Positions 37,232 to 45,472 of a DNA stretch of 64,000 bases are shown here, piece after piece (the stretch's first letter is position 1; every line of letters begins with the position of its first letter). Origin of the DNA: an uncultured Alphaproteobacteria bacterium (GTDB lineage: Bacteria; Pseudomonadota; Alphaproteobacteria; Rs-D84); the NCBI GenBank assembly GCA_944392775.1, contig CALXXV010000006.1, positions 153,270 through 217,269 on the forward strand. Reading direction: 5' to 3'. The translations under genes and the position numbers were made by a program. Under the pieces are notes generated by a model. That model was not told where the DNA came from. It worked only from the letters and a program-made list of their open reading frames with translations, and ran no database searches.

Positions 37232-38133
37232 TGTAAATTCTCCTTTAACCAATTGAAGAAAGCGGAATCAATATTCATATCTAATCTTGCATACTTTATT
37301 TTATCTTTAGCCCAATCAGGTAAACGAACCCAGTCTTTTTCTGTTGTTACCAACTTTGCTTTTTTATTTTTTGCCTTTTTTATTAAATCTTCTAAATCGT
37401 TATCTGTATATTGATAATGATCCGAAAAAGCCTTTTTACCAACGACGTTTTTTAAAGAACTAAAAAATTTTTCAGGGTAACCTATACCCGCAAAAGCATA
37501 TAACTTTTCATCTGTTTCATAAGGAGAAAAAGTTTGAGTTTTTGCATAAAAAATTGGGATATTTTTTGGGATAAAAAAACCGCGACGTGGCTTAGAATTA
37601 CGAATAACTATGACCGCATTTGCACGTTTAAAAGCCTTTTTTGTTTCACGCAAAGGTCCGGCAGGTAAAAGGAATCCGTTACCATATCCCAGTCCTTCAT
37701 CAAACACTAACACAGAAATATCTTTTTTTATTTTGGGATTTTGAAAACCGTCATCCATAACAATAGGAGCATTTTCTGATGCTTGTTTATTTAAAATTAC
37801 TAAATTAGCTTTTCTATTACCCACATGAATCTGCAATCCGTCACGCATAAGCATAGTTGCTTCATCGCCAACATTTCCTGTTTTTGCACTTTTCTTATAT
37901 CCGCGCATAACAACGGGTGCATCCAAGAAATTAGCAACTGCGCGCACAATAGGTGTTTTACCAACCCCACCTGCCAAAATATTTCCGATACAAATAATAG
38001 GTCTTCGTGATTTGTAAACATTTATTTTACGAAATAAAAAAACAATACGACTAAAAAAATAATAGACCAAAGATATAGGCAATAATAAAAATGCCAACGG
38101 AGTTTTATGTAAAAACCACCATGGAGTTTTCAT
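37219..38133 (-). CDS. lpxK: Tetraacyldisaccharide 4'-kinase LpxK
   Basis: A 304-residue membrane-associated kinase that adds the 4'-phosphate of lipid A. An N-terminal hydrophobic segment (about 12-33) anchors it; P-loop GNILAGGVGKTP lies near 49-60 and the second conserved motif MDDGFQNP near 130. The terminal region carries TTEKDWVRLP. Length is slightly short but all motifs are intact. It follows the DUF374 acyltransferase gene by nine bases and precedes lpxC. Confidence 0.94.
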   Translation of the reverse strand: MKTPWWFLHKTPLAFLLLPISLVYYFFSRIVFLFRKINVYKSRRPIICIGNILAGGVGKTPIVRAVANFLDAPVVMRGYKKSAKTGNVGDEATMLMRDGLQIHVGNRKANLVILNKQASENAPIVMDDGFQNPKIKKDISVLVFDEGLGYGNGFLLPAGPLRETKKAFKRANAVIVIRNSKPRRGFFIPKNIPIFYAKTQTFSPYETDEKLYAFAGIGYPEKFFSSLKNVVGKKAFSDHYQYTDNDLEDLIKKAKNKKAKLVTTEKDWVRLPDWAKDKIKYARLDMNIDSAFFNWLKENLQCLH

Positions 38134-38142
38134 GATACACCT

Positions 38143-38928
38143 TTATTTTTTCATTGCTTTTTTTGCTTCTTTTTCTTCGCGTTGTTTTTTCTTAAATTCA
38201 CTAGCTGTTAAATCTTGTTCGACTTTAAACAGATTAAATTCACCATCCATATCACGAACTTGTTTAACCATAATATTTTCTATTTTCTGTCGTATATTTT
38301 CAAATTCTTCTGCACTAACCCTTGAATCAATAAAAATAGGTTTACCAACATTACAAGTTATCACAGAAAAAGGTAAGGCGACTAAATACCTATCCCATCT
38401 ATTTTGGAACCAAGCCTTTGATGAAGAATAACAAACAGGTATAATAGGTGCCCCTGTCATTTTAGCAAAATATAACGCACCATCCTGCACACGCAACGAA
38501 GGTCCCCCAGGACCGTCAGGTGACATACACATAGAAAAATTACCTTGTCTAAGGATACGGACCCCCTGACGAAGAACAGAAATACCACCATCAGAAGTAC
38601 TACCATATATTGATTTTAAACCGAACAATCGCTGTAATTTCGCCATCATTCTACCGTCTTTATGTTTTGAAGCAACCGCATATGCACGCATTCCCCCTAA
38701 ACAAACTATAGGAGACAACATCATACTTCTGCCGTGCCAAAATATAAAAATAGCTGGTTTATTACGATATTTTTTAAAAGTTTTCCAATTTTTGACTTTT
38801 TTTCTACAAGTAAAATAAACGAACCAAATGGCAAGAGCCATAAGACCTGCCAATAACCATTGAAAAAAAGATAAGCGCAAAATGGGTTCCCAGAAAGCTT
38901 TCCATAATTTTCTAAATGTTTTATACAT
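38143..38928 (-). CDS. DUF374 lysophospholipid acyltransferase family protein
   Basis: A 261-residue membrane protein with an N-terminal hydrophobic segment (about 19-42). It has AIFIFWHGRSMM, with the acyltransferase histidine, and SPDGPGGPSLRVQDGALYFAKMTGAPIIPV, the DUF374 signature that replaces the usual PEG-type motif. In Alphaproteobacteria such genes neighbour waaA and lpxK, and the family is thought to acylate a lipid A-related or phospholipid substrate. The C-terminus is a long lysine-rich tail. Upstream of lpxK on the same strand. Confidence 0.88.
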   Translation of the reverse strand: MYKTFRKLWKAFWEPILRLSFFQWLLAGLMALAIWFVYFTCRKKVKNWKTFKKYRNKPAIFIFWHGRSMMLSPIVCLGGMRAYAVASKHKDGRMMAKLQRLFGLKSIYGSTSDGGISVLRQGVRILRQGNFSMCMSPDGPGGPSLRVQDGALYFAKMTGAPIIPVCYSSSKAWFQNRWDRYLVALPFSVITCNVGKPIFIDSRVSAEEFENIRQKIENIMVKQVRDMDGEFNLFKVEQDLTASEFKKKQREEKEAKKAMKK

Positions 38929-39042
38929 AATTACCGACTCTTTTGTAAATTATGAAAGATTTTAGCAATAAAAAAAAGACATTTCAAGACAGATAGGTAT
39001 AAAATCCCAAAAGCAGACTAATAAAACGCACATACATTTTAA

Positions 39043-39070
39043 TTGACAAACGGAGTAAAAATGGTATAAT
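39043..39070 (+). promoter_or_regulatory. Strong consensus promoter of initiator tRNA
   Basis: Perfect TTGACA (39043-39048) and perfect TATAAT (39065-39070) with a 16-base spacer, 15 bases before the tRNA 5' end. Confidence 0.88.
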
Positions 39071-39085
39071 TAGCAAAGTTTTCAT

Positions 39086-39162
<77 letters not shown>

Positions 39163-39165
39163 GTT

Positions 39166-39195
39166 AAAAAAAACACACCACAAGGTGTGTTTTTT
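39166..39195 (+). terminator. Terminator of initiator tRNA
   Basis: ACACACC/GGTGTGT with a four-base loop and a T run; it overlaps the 3' end of the convergent lipoprotein gene. Confidence 0.85.
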
Positions 39196-39469
39196 AATTA
39201 CCGTATACAGTTGTATTTCTTATATTTAAAAGCCATAACCAAGTCCACTTTGTATCAACACTCGTTATAGTTTTTATTCCATTTTTCTCAGCTATCTTAT
39301 TTGGATAACAATCTTCAGAAACTTGTAAGCCTAAAAGATATGAACAACTACCTGAAGCTGTTATAGTTCCTATATTTTTATCTGTATGATTCCAAGCTTC
39401 TGAAAAATCGCTATACACACATCCAGACAATATAATTAACAAAAAAAATAATATAACATTTCTTTTCAT
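39194..39469 (-). CDS. TRL-like small lipoprotein
   Basis: A 91-residue lipoprotein (MKRNVILFFLLIILSGC, lipobox LSGC). The mature part TASGSCSYLLGLQVSEDC, AEKNGIKTITSVDTKW and terminal NTTVYGN follow the TRL-like family layout (small Gly-rich strand, helix with A...GI, VD strand, VYG end). The function of TRL proteins is unknown. Its end overlaps the tRNA terminator. Confidence 0.72.
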   Translation of the reverse strand: MKRNVILFFLLIILSGCVYSDFSEAWNHTDKNIGTITASGSCSYLLGLQVSEDCYPNKIAEKNGIKTITSVDTKWTWLWLLNIRNTTVYGN

Positions 39470-39520
39470 TTTTGTAACCCTTATATTATATATAAATAAT
39501 CTGTTTTTATTCTTTATAAT

Positions 39521-39871
39521 TTACTCACAATCAGTACATTTTACAAATTCACGAACATAGTCGCCGTTTTTTAATATAAGTTTGTTTTCATCTACGCTTG
39601 CTATTTTGTATTCTTCTGTAAAGTCTATTGTCTGATGATTACCTATACTTTTACCTTTAAGTATTAAAACCCCATCTTTTACTTCCCAACCATTATACTG
39701 CAAAGTCGCCATACCTATCGATGTTGCTTTACCACCCTGCTCTAAATCAAAACCTTGCTTTATTTCAGGCATACTTGGTACAGGTTCTATCCATTTACCT
39801 TCTATACTTAATTCTTCGCCACCACACGCAGATAAAATCAATACAAAAACTAAAAATAAAAACCTTTTCAT
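39521..39871 (-). CDS. Lipocalin-like lipoprotein
   Basis: A 116-residue lipoprotein with lipobox LSAC, start at 39871 (MKRFLFLVF) preceded by GGGGAA; an upstream in-frame ATG at 39892 lacks a site. The mature sequence IEGKWIEPVPSMPEIKQGFDL, GGKATSIGMATLQYNGW and LILKGKSIGNHQTI resembles the small lipocalin family common in gut Bacteroidetes, a beta barrel of unknown ligand. Possible inter-phylum transfer is only a thought. Confidence 0.78.
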   Translation of the reverse strand: MKRFLFLVFVLILSACGGEELSIEGKWIEPVPSMPEIKQGFDLEQGGKATSIGMATLQYNGWEVKDGVLILKGKSIGNHQTIDFTEEYKIASVDENKLILKNGDYVREFVKCTDCE

Positions 39872-39983
39872 TATTTCCCCTTTAATTAACAATATTATTA
39901 TATAATTATATCATGATACAAATTGCAAATAGACTCATAAATGCACAAAAAATTGCATAACAATAGACCATGGCTGATAAAAG

Positions 39984-40601
39984 TTATTCGAAACACTTTT
40001 TAAGACTTTGTCCTGTATCTATTTGATCAACTCTTTTATTTCTTATTTCTTCTGCAGCTTTTATTTTCTGCTTTATCAAAATTAAATCTGGATGCGCTTG
40101 TAACTCTGCATGTAATTCATTTATCGCAGCATCTATATCAGATTGATTTCTAACAAATATTGGCATAATAGAATCTGCTGCACTATAAATAGAATCTTGT
40201 AATTCTTTTTTATAATCATCTATTATAGACAAATATGCACGTATATGTTCATCTTCATGCGCTAATATTGCATTATAAGAACAGGTTTCTGGTTCATGAC
40301 GAATATCTATTTGAACTAAAAAATCGCTATAACCTATATTTGCATATATATATTTTAAACTAACACAAAACCCGTCTTCTATATTAGTAATATCTGCAAT
40401 TATATCATAATTATCAACCATTGTTGCAATTACATTTCCATGCAATAAGTCCATTTCTTTTAAAGGCTGAACAACTTCCTTAGACCAATTTGGTACATCA
40501 AGGTCAACACGAGGTGTTAATTTATAAGGTAAACAATCATCTGCCATTACAGGCATAGAAATAAATATGAAAAAAAAACTGATAATGTGTTTAATTTTCA
40601 T
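39984..40601 (-). CDS. Exported protein with an HEDEH motif, possible metallopeptidase
   Basis: A 205-residue protein with a Sec signal (ending VMADD, about residue 21). AILAHEDEHIRAYLSIIDDY contains HExxH, the zinc-binding pattern of zincins, embedded in a predicted helix; this is reminiscent of DUF922-type secreted proteins. The rest is helical at the C-terminus. It follows virB4 by three bases in the same direction, so it may act in the periplasm with that machinery, for example in cell-wall remodelling, but this is inference. Confidence 0.75.
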   Translation of the reverse strand: MKIKHIISFFFIFISMPVMADDCLPYKLTPRVDLDVPNWSKEVVQPLKEMDLLHGNVIATMVDNYDIIADITNIEDGFCVSLKYIYANIGYSDFLVQIDIRHEPETCSYNAILAHEDEHIRAYLSIIDDYKKELQDSIYSAADSIMPIFVRNQSDIDAAINELHAELQAHPDLILIKQKIKAAEEIRNKRVDQIDTGQSLKKCFE

Positions 40602-40604
40602 AAT

Positions 40605-43019
40605 TTATAAATTACCAGCTCCTTGCTTTTTCAAGTACTCTTCAACAAAGTTATTACCATATTGTTTATATAATTCTTCCGCTAATAAAACTGAAGAACG
40701 ACCAGACTCAAATAAACGAAGCATATTTCCAAGTCCACCAAGTTCAGTATTTAAAATAACAGATTCCCCATTAACTGGTCTTGATAACAGAACAGCACGT
40801 TTTAAATTTGGATATGCTTTTCCTTGAATGAAAGCCATTTCCAGAGGATTCAAATTCCAATGTGCATAATCATTAACATCTGCAGCAGGATTTCTAAAGA
40901 ATAAAACAGTCTGGGCTTGTCCACGAACTACATCACCGATACCTAATTTATCAAGAACATTAGCGCGTTGGAAAGCGACCATATAAGCCTGACGATTTTT
41001 ACGACCTTCTTGTAAACCTGCTATAAAATTATCACGGAACATTTTATTTTCTAACATAGGTGCCGTTTCATCGATCATAATTAATGAAGGATTTCCTCCA
41101 GATACTGTTACATTATTTATTCTATGTAAAATATAAGAAATTACAGCTGGTGCTAAAACTTCATCTTGTAAAATTTCTGTAAAATCAAAAGTAGTAAGTC
41201 TTGAATCTAAATCTAACGTATCAGCAGTTTCATTAAACATATCACCATACTGTAAAGGATCGACCCACTTTTTAAGTGCGGCGCGCATATTACCCGAAGA
41301 TGAAAAACAGCTTTCCCATAAATTTTTAAGTAACCTATCCTCTGTTTTTAAATAATCAAAATTCACAGAAACAGCACGTGCAATTTCATCTGCCGAATTT
41401 GGATCATTTTGTCCAGAAATCATTGCCAGCCAACGACGCAGAAAAGCCCTGTTTCCAGCATTATCCTGCATTTTTAACGGATTCAAATGTGTTTGAAAAT
41501 CTATTAAAGATTTTTCTTTCTCTTTACATTGCATAGTAATATACTTACCACCAACAGCCAAAGTGAATATTTCTGCACCTTTATTTCTATCAAAAAAGAA
41601 TGCTTTCAATTTTTTATGACGTAAAGATTGAGCAATCAAAAACGAGAATAAAGTAGTTTTACCACCACCAGTTGGACCTATTGTAAGCGTATGTCCTACT
41701 GCTGCAGGTTTATCAGAAACATGAAATTGAAATTGATAAGGTGTTCCTTGTGCAGTTGGGAAAATAACAAGTGGTCCTTGCCCCCAGTCACTATTAGTTA
41801 CCCCAGTCGGTTGACTAGACATTGGTATACTAATTGCTGCTGTTCTAGATAACATTTTAAAACTGCGTGGGAATACATCAAAACCAGGTATTTGTGCAAA
41901 CCACGATACTTTAGAAGCAAAAGTTTCTACTACCGGAGAAACACCGAACGAAGCAGATATTTTTTTAAATTCGTCTATAAAATTCTGCAAAGATTCTTCT
42001 GTTGAACCAAAAATTATGAATAAAGGATAATAATTTACCAATGTCTGATTTCCAGAAATATTTTCATCCATAGCCATCTTAGCTTCTGAAATTTGTTCTT
42101 CAGAAGAAAACTCATTTTCTTCTATTGTAGCTTTTTTCTGGCGAAAAACTTTTTCTACATCAGCTGTACCCATTATACCGAATGCATTCATACATATCAT
42201 TTCCGTCTGAATTGTAGATATACTATTAAAAAAGTCTTCATCTAAATAATCAGGTGAAAATTTAAAAGAAATCATTGCTGCAAAAGATTGTTTATTTCCA
42301 CTTAAATACTTTACTAAACCGTCTTTTAAAAATATGACATCATCAACAGTTGTAAGATCTGATATACGTTGATCACATACTATCGGTGAAGGTTTAGTAA
42401 TAGGAGATAATATACGTCCAAAAAACTTTGCCATATTGTTTTTTGAATCATTACGTAATACAGAAGGTCTATACGCAGCTAAAATAGATTCTAAATAATT
42501 TCCGTACTGATTTAGTTTTTCACGGGCATTATTACCATTTACAGATAATATAACATAATAACTATTATTAAAAATTCTTAAACCTTGTTCATGCCATTTA
42601 TCATATATTTTTTGTAAAATAGGTTGATCAAATTCATAATCATTATTTTCTTCAACAGCATCACGTATCATATAAAATCGTAAAAATACATTTGGATCGC
42701 GAATTTGATTAAATAATTGTGAACGTAGATCTAAAAATTTTTCTTTTGTTGCATTATCTTGCATACTTGTCTGTACACCATCAATTTTATAAACACGAAT
42801 AATACTTCCATCAGTTAAAACCATAGAATTATCAGTATAAACCGTTTTAAAAGGTAAATATTGAGAATATTTTGCATAACTAAACTTCGGAAATATTTTT
42901 TTTGATAATATAGGTATGTAAATCATCAAAATTATAAAAAGAAAAACAACCGCCATAATTAAAATTATGGAAGAAATTGGAAAATTACCACCTACAAAAT
43001 AATCAAAAAAACCATTCAT
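40605..43019 (-). CDS. virB4: Type IV secretion ATPase VirB4 (CagE/TrbE family)
   Basis: An 804-residue ATPase. An N-terminal hydrophobic segment (about 16-38) is followed by the CagE_TrbE_VirB domain. Walker A GPTGGGKTT near 446-454, Walker B LIMIDETAPML, then a conserved arginine-rich stretch (GLQEGRKNRQAYMVAFQRA). VirB4 energises assembly and transport in type IV secretion systems. Only virB3 is adjacent; no virB6, virB8-11 or virD4 is present within the window, so other parts must lie elsewhere or the pair is relic. Confidence 0.92.
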   Translation of the reverse strand: MNGFFDYFVGGNFPISSIILIMAVVFLFIILMIYIPILSKKIFPKFSYAKYSQYLPFKTVYTDNSMVLTDGSIIRVYKIDGVQTSMQDNATKEKFLDLRSQLFNQIRDPNVFLRFYMIRDAVEENNDYEFDQPILQKIYDKWHEQGLRIFNNSYYVILSVNGNNAREKLNQYGNYLESILAAYRPSVLRNDSKNNMAKFFGRILSPITKPSPIVCDQRISDLTTVDDVIFLKDGLVKYLSGNKQSFAAMISFKFSPDYLDEDFFNSISTIQTEMICMNAFGIMGTADVEKVFRQKKATIEENEFSSEEQISEAKMAMDENISGNQTLVNYYPLFIIFGSTEESLQNFIDEFKKISASFGVSPVVETFASKVSWFAQIPGFDVFPRSFKMLSRTAAISIPMSSQPTGVTNSDWGQGPLVIFPTAQGTPYQFQFHVSDKPAAVGHTLTIGPTGGGKTTLFSFLIAQSLRHKKLKAFFFDRNKGAEIFTLAVGGKYITMQCKEKEKSLIDFQTHLNPLKMQDNAGNRAFLRRWLAMISGQNDPNSADEIARAVSVNFDYLKTEDRLLKNLWESCFSSSGNMRAALKKWVDPLQYGDMFNETADTLDLDSRLTTFDFTEILQDEVLAPAVISYILHRINNVTVSGGNPSLIMIDETAPMLENKMFRDNFIAGLQEGRKNRQAYMVAFQRANVLDKLGIGDVVRGQAQTVLFFRNPAADVNDYAHWNLNPLEMAFIQGKAYPNLKRAVLLSRPVNGESVILNTELGGLGNMLRLFESGRSSVLLAEELYKQYGNNFVEEYLKKQGAGNL

Positions 43020-43020
43020 T

Positions 43021-43317
43021 TTAAGCTGCTAATCTCCCTGGAATTTTTTTTATAAATAGTTGTATTTTAGACGAAATTATTTGTCCTAATTGTGGTTCTT
43101 TTTTAGAAAAGAAAGCCAAAATCATATGAACAATACATACAGAAATTAAGAAATATAACGGGGATATAGAGCTATTGAACCCATAAAAAAGCAAACCTAA
43201 TACAAAAAAAACTATAAAAATAATAAATTGAACCGCAAAATTTATCACAGCAAGCGAATAAGGCACATAAAAAATACGTGCAGGGTTTGCCAATGCTTTT
43301 AATACTTGTTGTTTCAT
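43021..43317 (-). CDS. virB3: Type IV secretion protein VirB3
   Basis: A 98-residue inner-membrane protein with two transmembrane helices near 22-46 and 50-68 and a basic tail, the usual VirB3 size and topology. LKALANPARIFYVPYSLAVINF matches the VirB3 N-terminal region (L-x-RPxMxxGVPY). It ends one base before virB4, the conserved virB3-virB4 order. First gene of a leftward unit that starts at the candidate origin. Confidence 0.85.
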   Translation of the reverse strand: MKQQVLKALANPARIFYVPYSLAVINFAVQFIIFIVFFVLGLLFYGFNSSISPLYFLISVCIVHMILAFFSKKEPQLGQIISSKIQLFIKKIPGRLAA

Positions 43318-43637
43318 TTTTAGATATACCCTCTCCCCATTGCTTGAATTATAACAATTTCAACAGTTTTCAACAAGTATAAAAAACAAAAAACATTTTT
43401 TGTTAAAAATGTTGAAAAAATATAAATTTTTAAACTGTTTATAAATCTAAATTATTTTTAACAAATAATATAAAAATCCCTTAAATCTAAGAAAAAATTG
43501 TTAAAAACCTGTTAAAAAAAATATAAAAACCTTTTTCAACAAAAATAACAAACACAATAAAAACAACAAAAACATATAATAAATATTTGATTTTTTATAA
43601 AAAGCGTTTATAATTAGCCCGTAAAAAGGATTTTAAT
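43318..43637. other. Candidate chromosomal replication origin (oriC)
   Basis: A 320-base gene-free, strongly AT-rich stretch. Eight copies of a nonamer TTTTYAACA (one ATTTCAACA) lie at 43357, 43367, 43401(-), 43410(-), 43455, 43499(-), 43510(-) and 43533. They differ from the DnaA box TTWTNCACA only at the sixth base. A TTAA-N7-TTAA, the CtrA-type site, spans 43501-43515. By eye the plus strand is C- and A-rich to the left and G- and T-rich to the right irrespective of gene direction (for example the minus-strand gene at 44764-45444 still shows G over C on plus), as expected where leading strands diverge. dnaA is not adjacent. Skew was judged from samples, not computed. Confidence 0.65.
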
Positions 43638-43772
43638 ATGAAATTTTTAAGTTCATTAAAAGCTTGGAAAAAACGCGGTAATGTAAAACAAATTCGCCGT
43701 GGTAAGCAAGTTATTTTAATAGATCCAGCAAATCCTAAATTAAAGGCTAAGCAGGGTTTTAAAAAGAAATAA
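43638..43772 (+). CDS. rpmJ: 50S ribosomal protein L36
   Basis: A 44-residue basic protein. MKFLSSLKAWKKR, QIRRGKQVILIDPANPKLKAKQG align with the cysteine-free type-B L36 (YkgO-like: MKxRxSLKxLKxR ... RRxGxxYxINxxNPxFKARQG). It lacks the zinc-ribbon cysteines of type-A L36, as usual for Alphaproteobacteria. AAGGA lies eight bases before the ATG. Its own terminator follows, so it is monocistronic and immediately right of the candidate origin. Confidence 0.9.
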   Translation: MKFLSSLKAWKKRGNVKQIRRGKQVILIDPANPKLKAKQGFKKK

Positions 43773-43783
43773 AATAGTTTTAT

Positions 43784-43807
43784 ACCCCTACAAGGGGTTT
43801 TTTTTAT
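43784..43807 (+). terminator. Terminator after rpmJ
   Basis: ACCCC/GGGGT with a TACAA loop and eight T residues. Confidence 0.88.
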
Positions 43808-43825
43808 AAACTTTAGAGTAAACGT

Positions 43826-44767
43826 ATGGATGTTAAAAATATTTTATCTTTAATAGATAAGTATATATTAAAATATAAAAACGAAAAAAATCCAAAAGAT
43901 GAAACCATTTATAAATTAACTTCGCAAGAAGTTGCAAGTATGGACGATAGGTTTATTAGTAACGAAAAATCAAGGGTATATTTTTGTTTTTATAAATTTA
44001 CTCCGGATAGATATGATATTGAAGGTGCGGCTCAAGAATTTGCTAGTGCATTTTTTATAAATGGTGATTTTTTACATGATAATAAAATGAATTTAGAAAT
44101 GAATGTTGTTATGCCTGTTAGAGTTGATGGTAATGATATTTATATAGACAAGGCAATGATGGCAGAAATTGTATCACATGAATTGATGCATGCATATAGG
44201 AAATATAACGAAATTTTAGCAGGACATTATAAATGGGCGTCACCTGTTATAGATTTTTTTAAAAGTAAATTTTCTGATAAAAAGTATACAATGACGCAAA
44301 GATATCATTCTTATGAAAATACTACACCCGGTAATACTAAAGAAAATAAAATTGTAAAAAAAATGCAATGGGTTGGGTATACTTTTGTTGAAGATGAAAT
44401 GTTTGCTAATCTTGCTGGTATAAAAGTATTTTTAGCTGCAGGTGGTAATATAAATGAAAGTCGTGCAATTCTATTAGTAAAAGAAATAAAAGATTATTTA
44501 AAAGATATAGAGCAAAATGCTACAGAAGAGGATTGGTTAAGATGTATGAATAAAACGTCTTACATATCAGTCCGTAAAAATGAAAATGTAAATCACTTTC
44601 GTAATCGTTGGTTAGCTTATTATAAAGATAGAATTTTACGTTTTGATAAAGAAGTTGAAAAAATTAAAAAGAATAAATCTGTTAACAAATTTAAGACCGG
44701 TCAGGCAAAAATATTATCAAAAGCAAATAAAGAAATATCAATAAATACCACATATGAAAGAGATTAA
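43826..44767 (+). CDS. Zincin-like protein with HExxH motif, function unknown
   Basis: A 313-residue protein with no signal peptide. MAEIVSHELMHAYRKYNE is a clear HExxH zinc site in a helix; a possible third ligand is the glutamate of FVEDEMFANLAGIK about 80 residues later, the gluzincin arrangement. The C-terminal 60 residues are lysine-rich. The base composition fits neighbouring rightward genes. It stands alone between rpmJ and a convergent SufD-like gene. A peptidase activity is likely but the substrate is unknown; toxin or effector roles are not supported by visible features. Confidence 0.75.
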   Translation: MDVKNILSLIDKYILKYKNEKNPKDETIYKLTSQEVASMDDRFISNEKSRVYFCFYKFTPDRYDIEGAAQEFASAFFINGDFLHDNKMNLEMNVVMPVRVDGNDIYIDKAMMAEIVSHELMHAYRKYNEILAGHYKWASPVIDFFKSKFSDKKYTMTQRYHSYENTTPGNTKENKIVKKMQWVGYTFVEDEMFANLAGIKVFLAAGGNINESRAILLVKEIKDYLKDIEQNATEEDWLRCMNKTSYISVRKNENVNHFRNRWLAYYKDRILRFDKEVEKIKKNKSVNKFKTGQAKILSKANKEISINTTYERD

Positions 44768-45444
44768 AATAAATTCATATCTTTAAAGAAGGCCTCTTTT
44801 ATAACATTATTTATTTCTATACTTGATAAACCAGATTCTTTTAAATATTCAATTTGTATATTTTGTGGGGTATATATAGAAGCGCTATGGTCTGCTTTTT
44901 GTGGTACAGCAGAAATTTTTTGTGCAGGTAGAAATTCTATTTTTGCTGTTTCGTCAGATAGTGCAGAAAAACTTATATCTGAATTTGCGTTTATGCAATT
45001 TTTATCAATTATTGCTGTACCAGACAATTTAGATTTACTTTTTTTACCTGCAAGTAATTTAGTATTTACCAAAATTGTGGTATCAGATGCGCTATGTTTT
45101 GCTTCGCAATTAAAGGTTAAATCTGAATTATTTTCAAGCATAACATGTCCGCGAACTTCAGAATTTTTACCGGTATTTTTGATAAAAATATTTAAAAAAG
45201 CCGGTTTTTTATTTTTTATTTTTAAGTCTAAAAATACATTTTGATTTTTTGCGGATAGATTTATATTTAACTCATTTTCACCAGATATTTCGCCGACATA
45301 TATAATATGAACAGGAAGTGAATATTTTTTATTTATATCTGTATTTTTTAGTGTTGATAAATCGGGGCAAAAAAGACCGTCGCAGAAAACGATAGTTTCT
45401 GCTGGAAAGGTTTTTATATTGAATTTTTCCCACATGTATGACAT
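44764..45444 (-). CDS. Short SufD/SufB-family protein
   Basis: A 226-residue protein. The C-terminal half carries the SufBD core pattern: GTAIIDKNCINANSDISF, a KADHSASIY segment, then QIEYLKESGLSS and a final helix VIKEAFF, as at the end of SufD. It is about half of normal SufD and lacks the N-terminal helical domain, so it may be a minimal SufD partner or a remnant. SufB, SufC and SufS are not in view. TATAAT on the minus strand at 45455-45460 lies about ten bases before the ATG, so the mRNA may be near-leaderless; a second start at 45435 is possible. Confidence 0.72.
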   Translation of the reverse strand: MSYMWEKFNIKTFPAETIVFCDGLFCPDLSTLKNTDINKKYSLPVHIIYVGEISGENELNINLSAKNQNVFLDLKIKNKKPAFLNIFIKNTGKNSEVRGHVMLENNSDLTFNCEAKHSASDTTILVNTKLLAGKKSKSKLSGTAIIDKNCINANSDISFSALSDETAKIEFLPAQKISAVPQKADHSASIYTPQNIQIEYLKESGLSSIEINNVIKEAFFKDMNLF

Positions 45445-45472
45445 ATTACTTTACATTATAAAGGAAATAAAA

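Noticed and set aside
40605-43317. A complete type IV secretion locus
   Set aside because: Only virB3 and virB4 are present; adjacent genes are lipoproteins and a zincin-like protein, not other vir genes.
43357-43541. Possible CRISPR array from the repeated TTTTYAACA nonamers
   Set aside because: Repeats are only nine bases, occur in both orientations with irregular spacing and no unique spacers; no cas gene is present.
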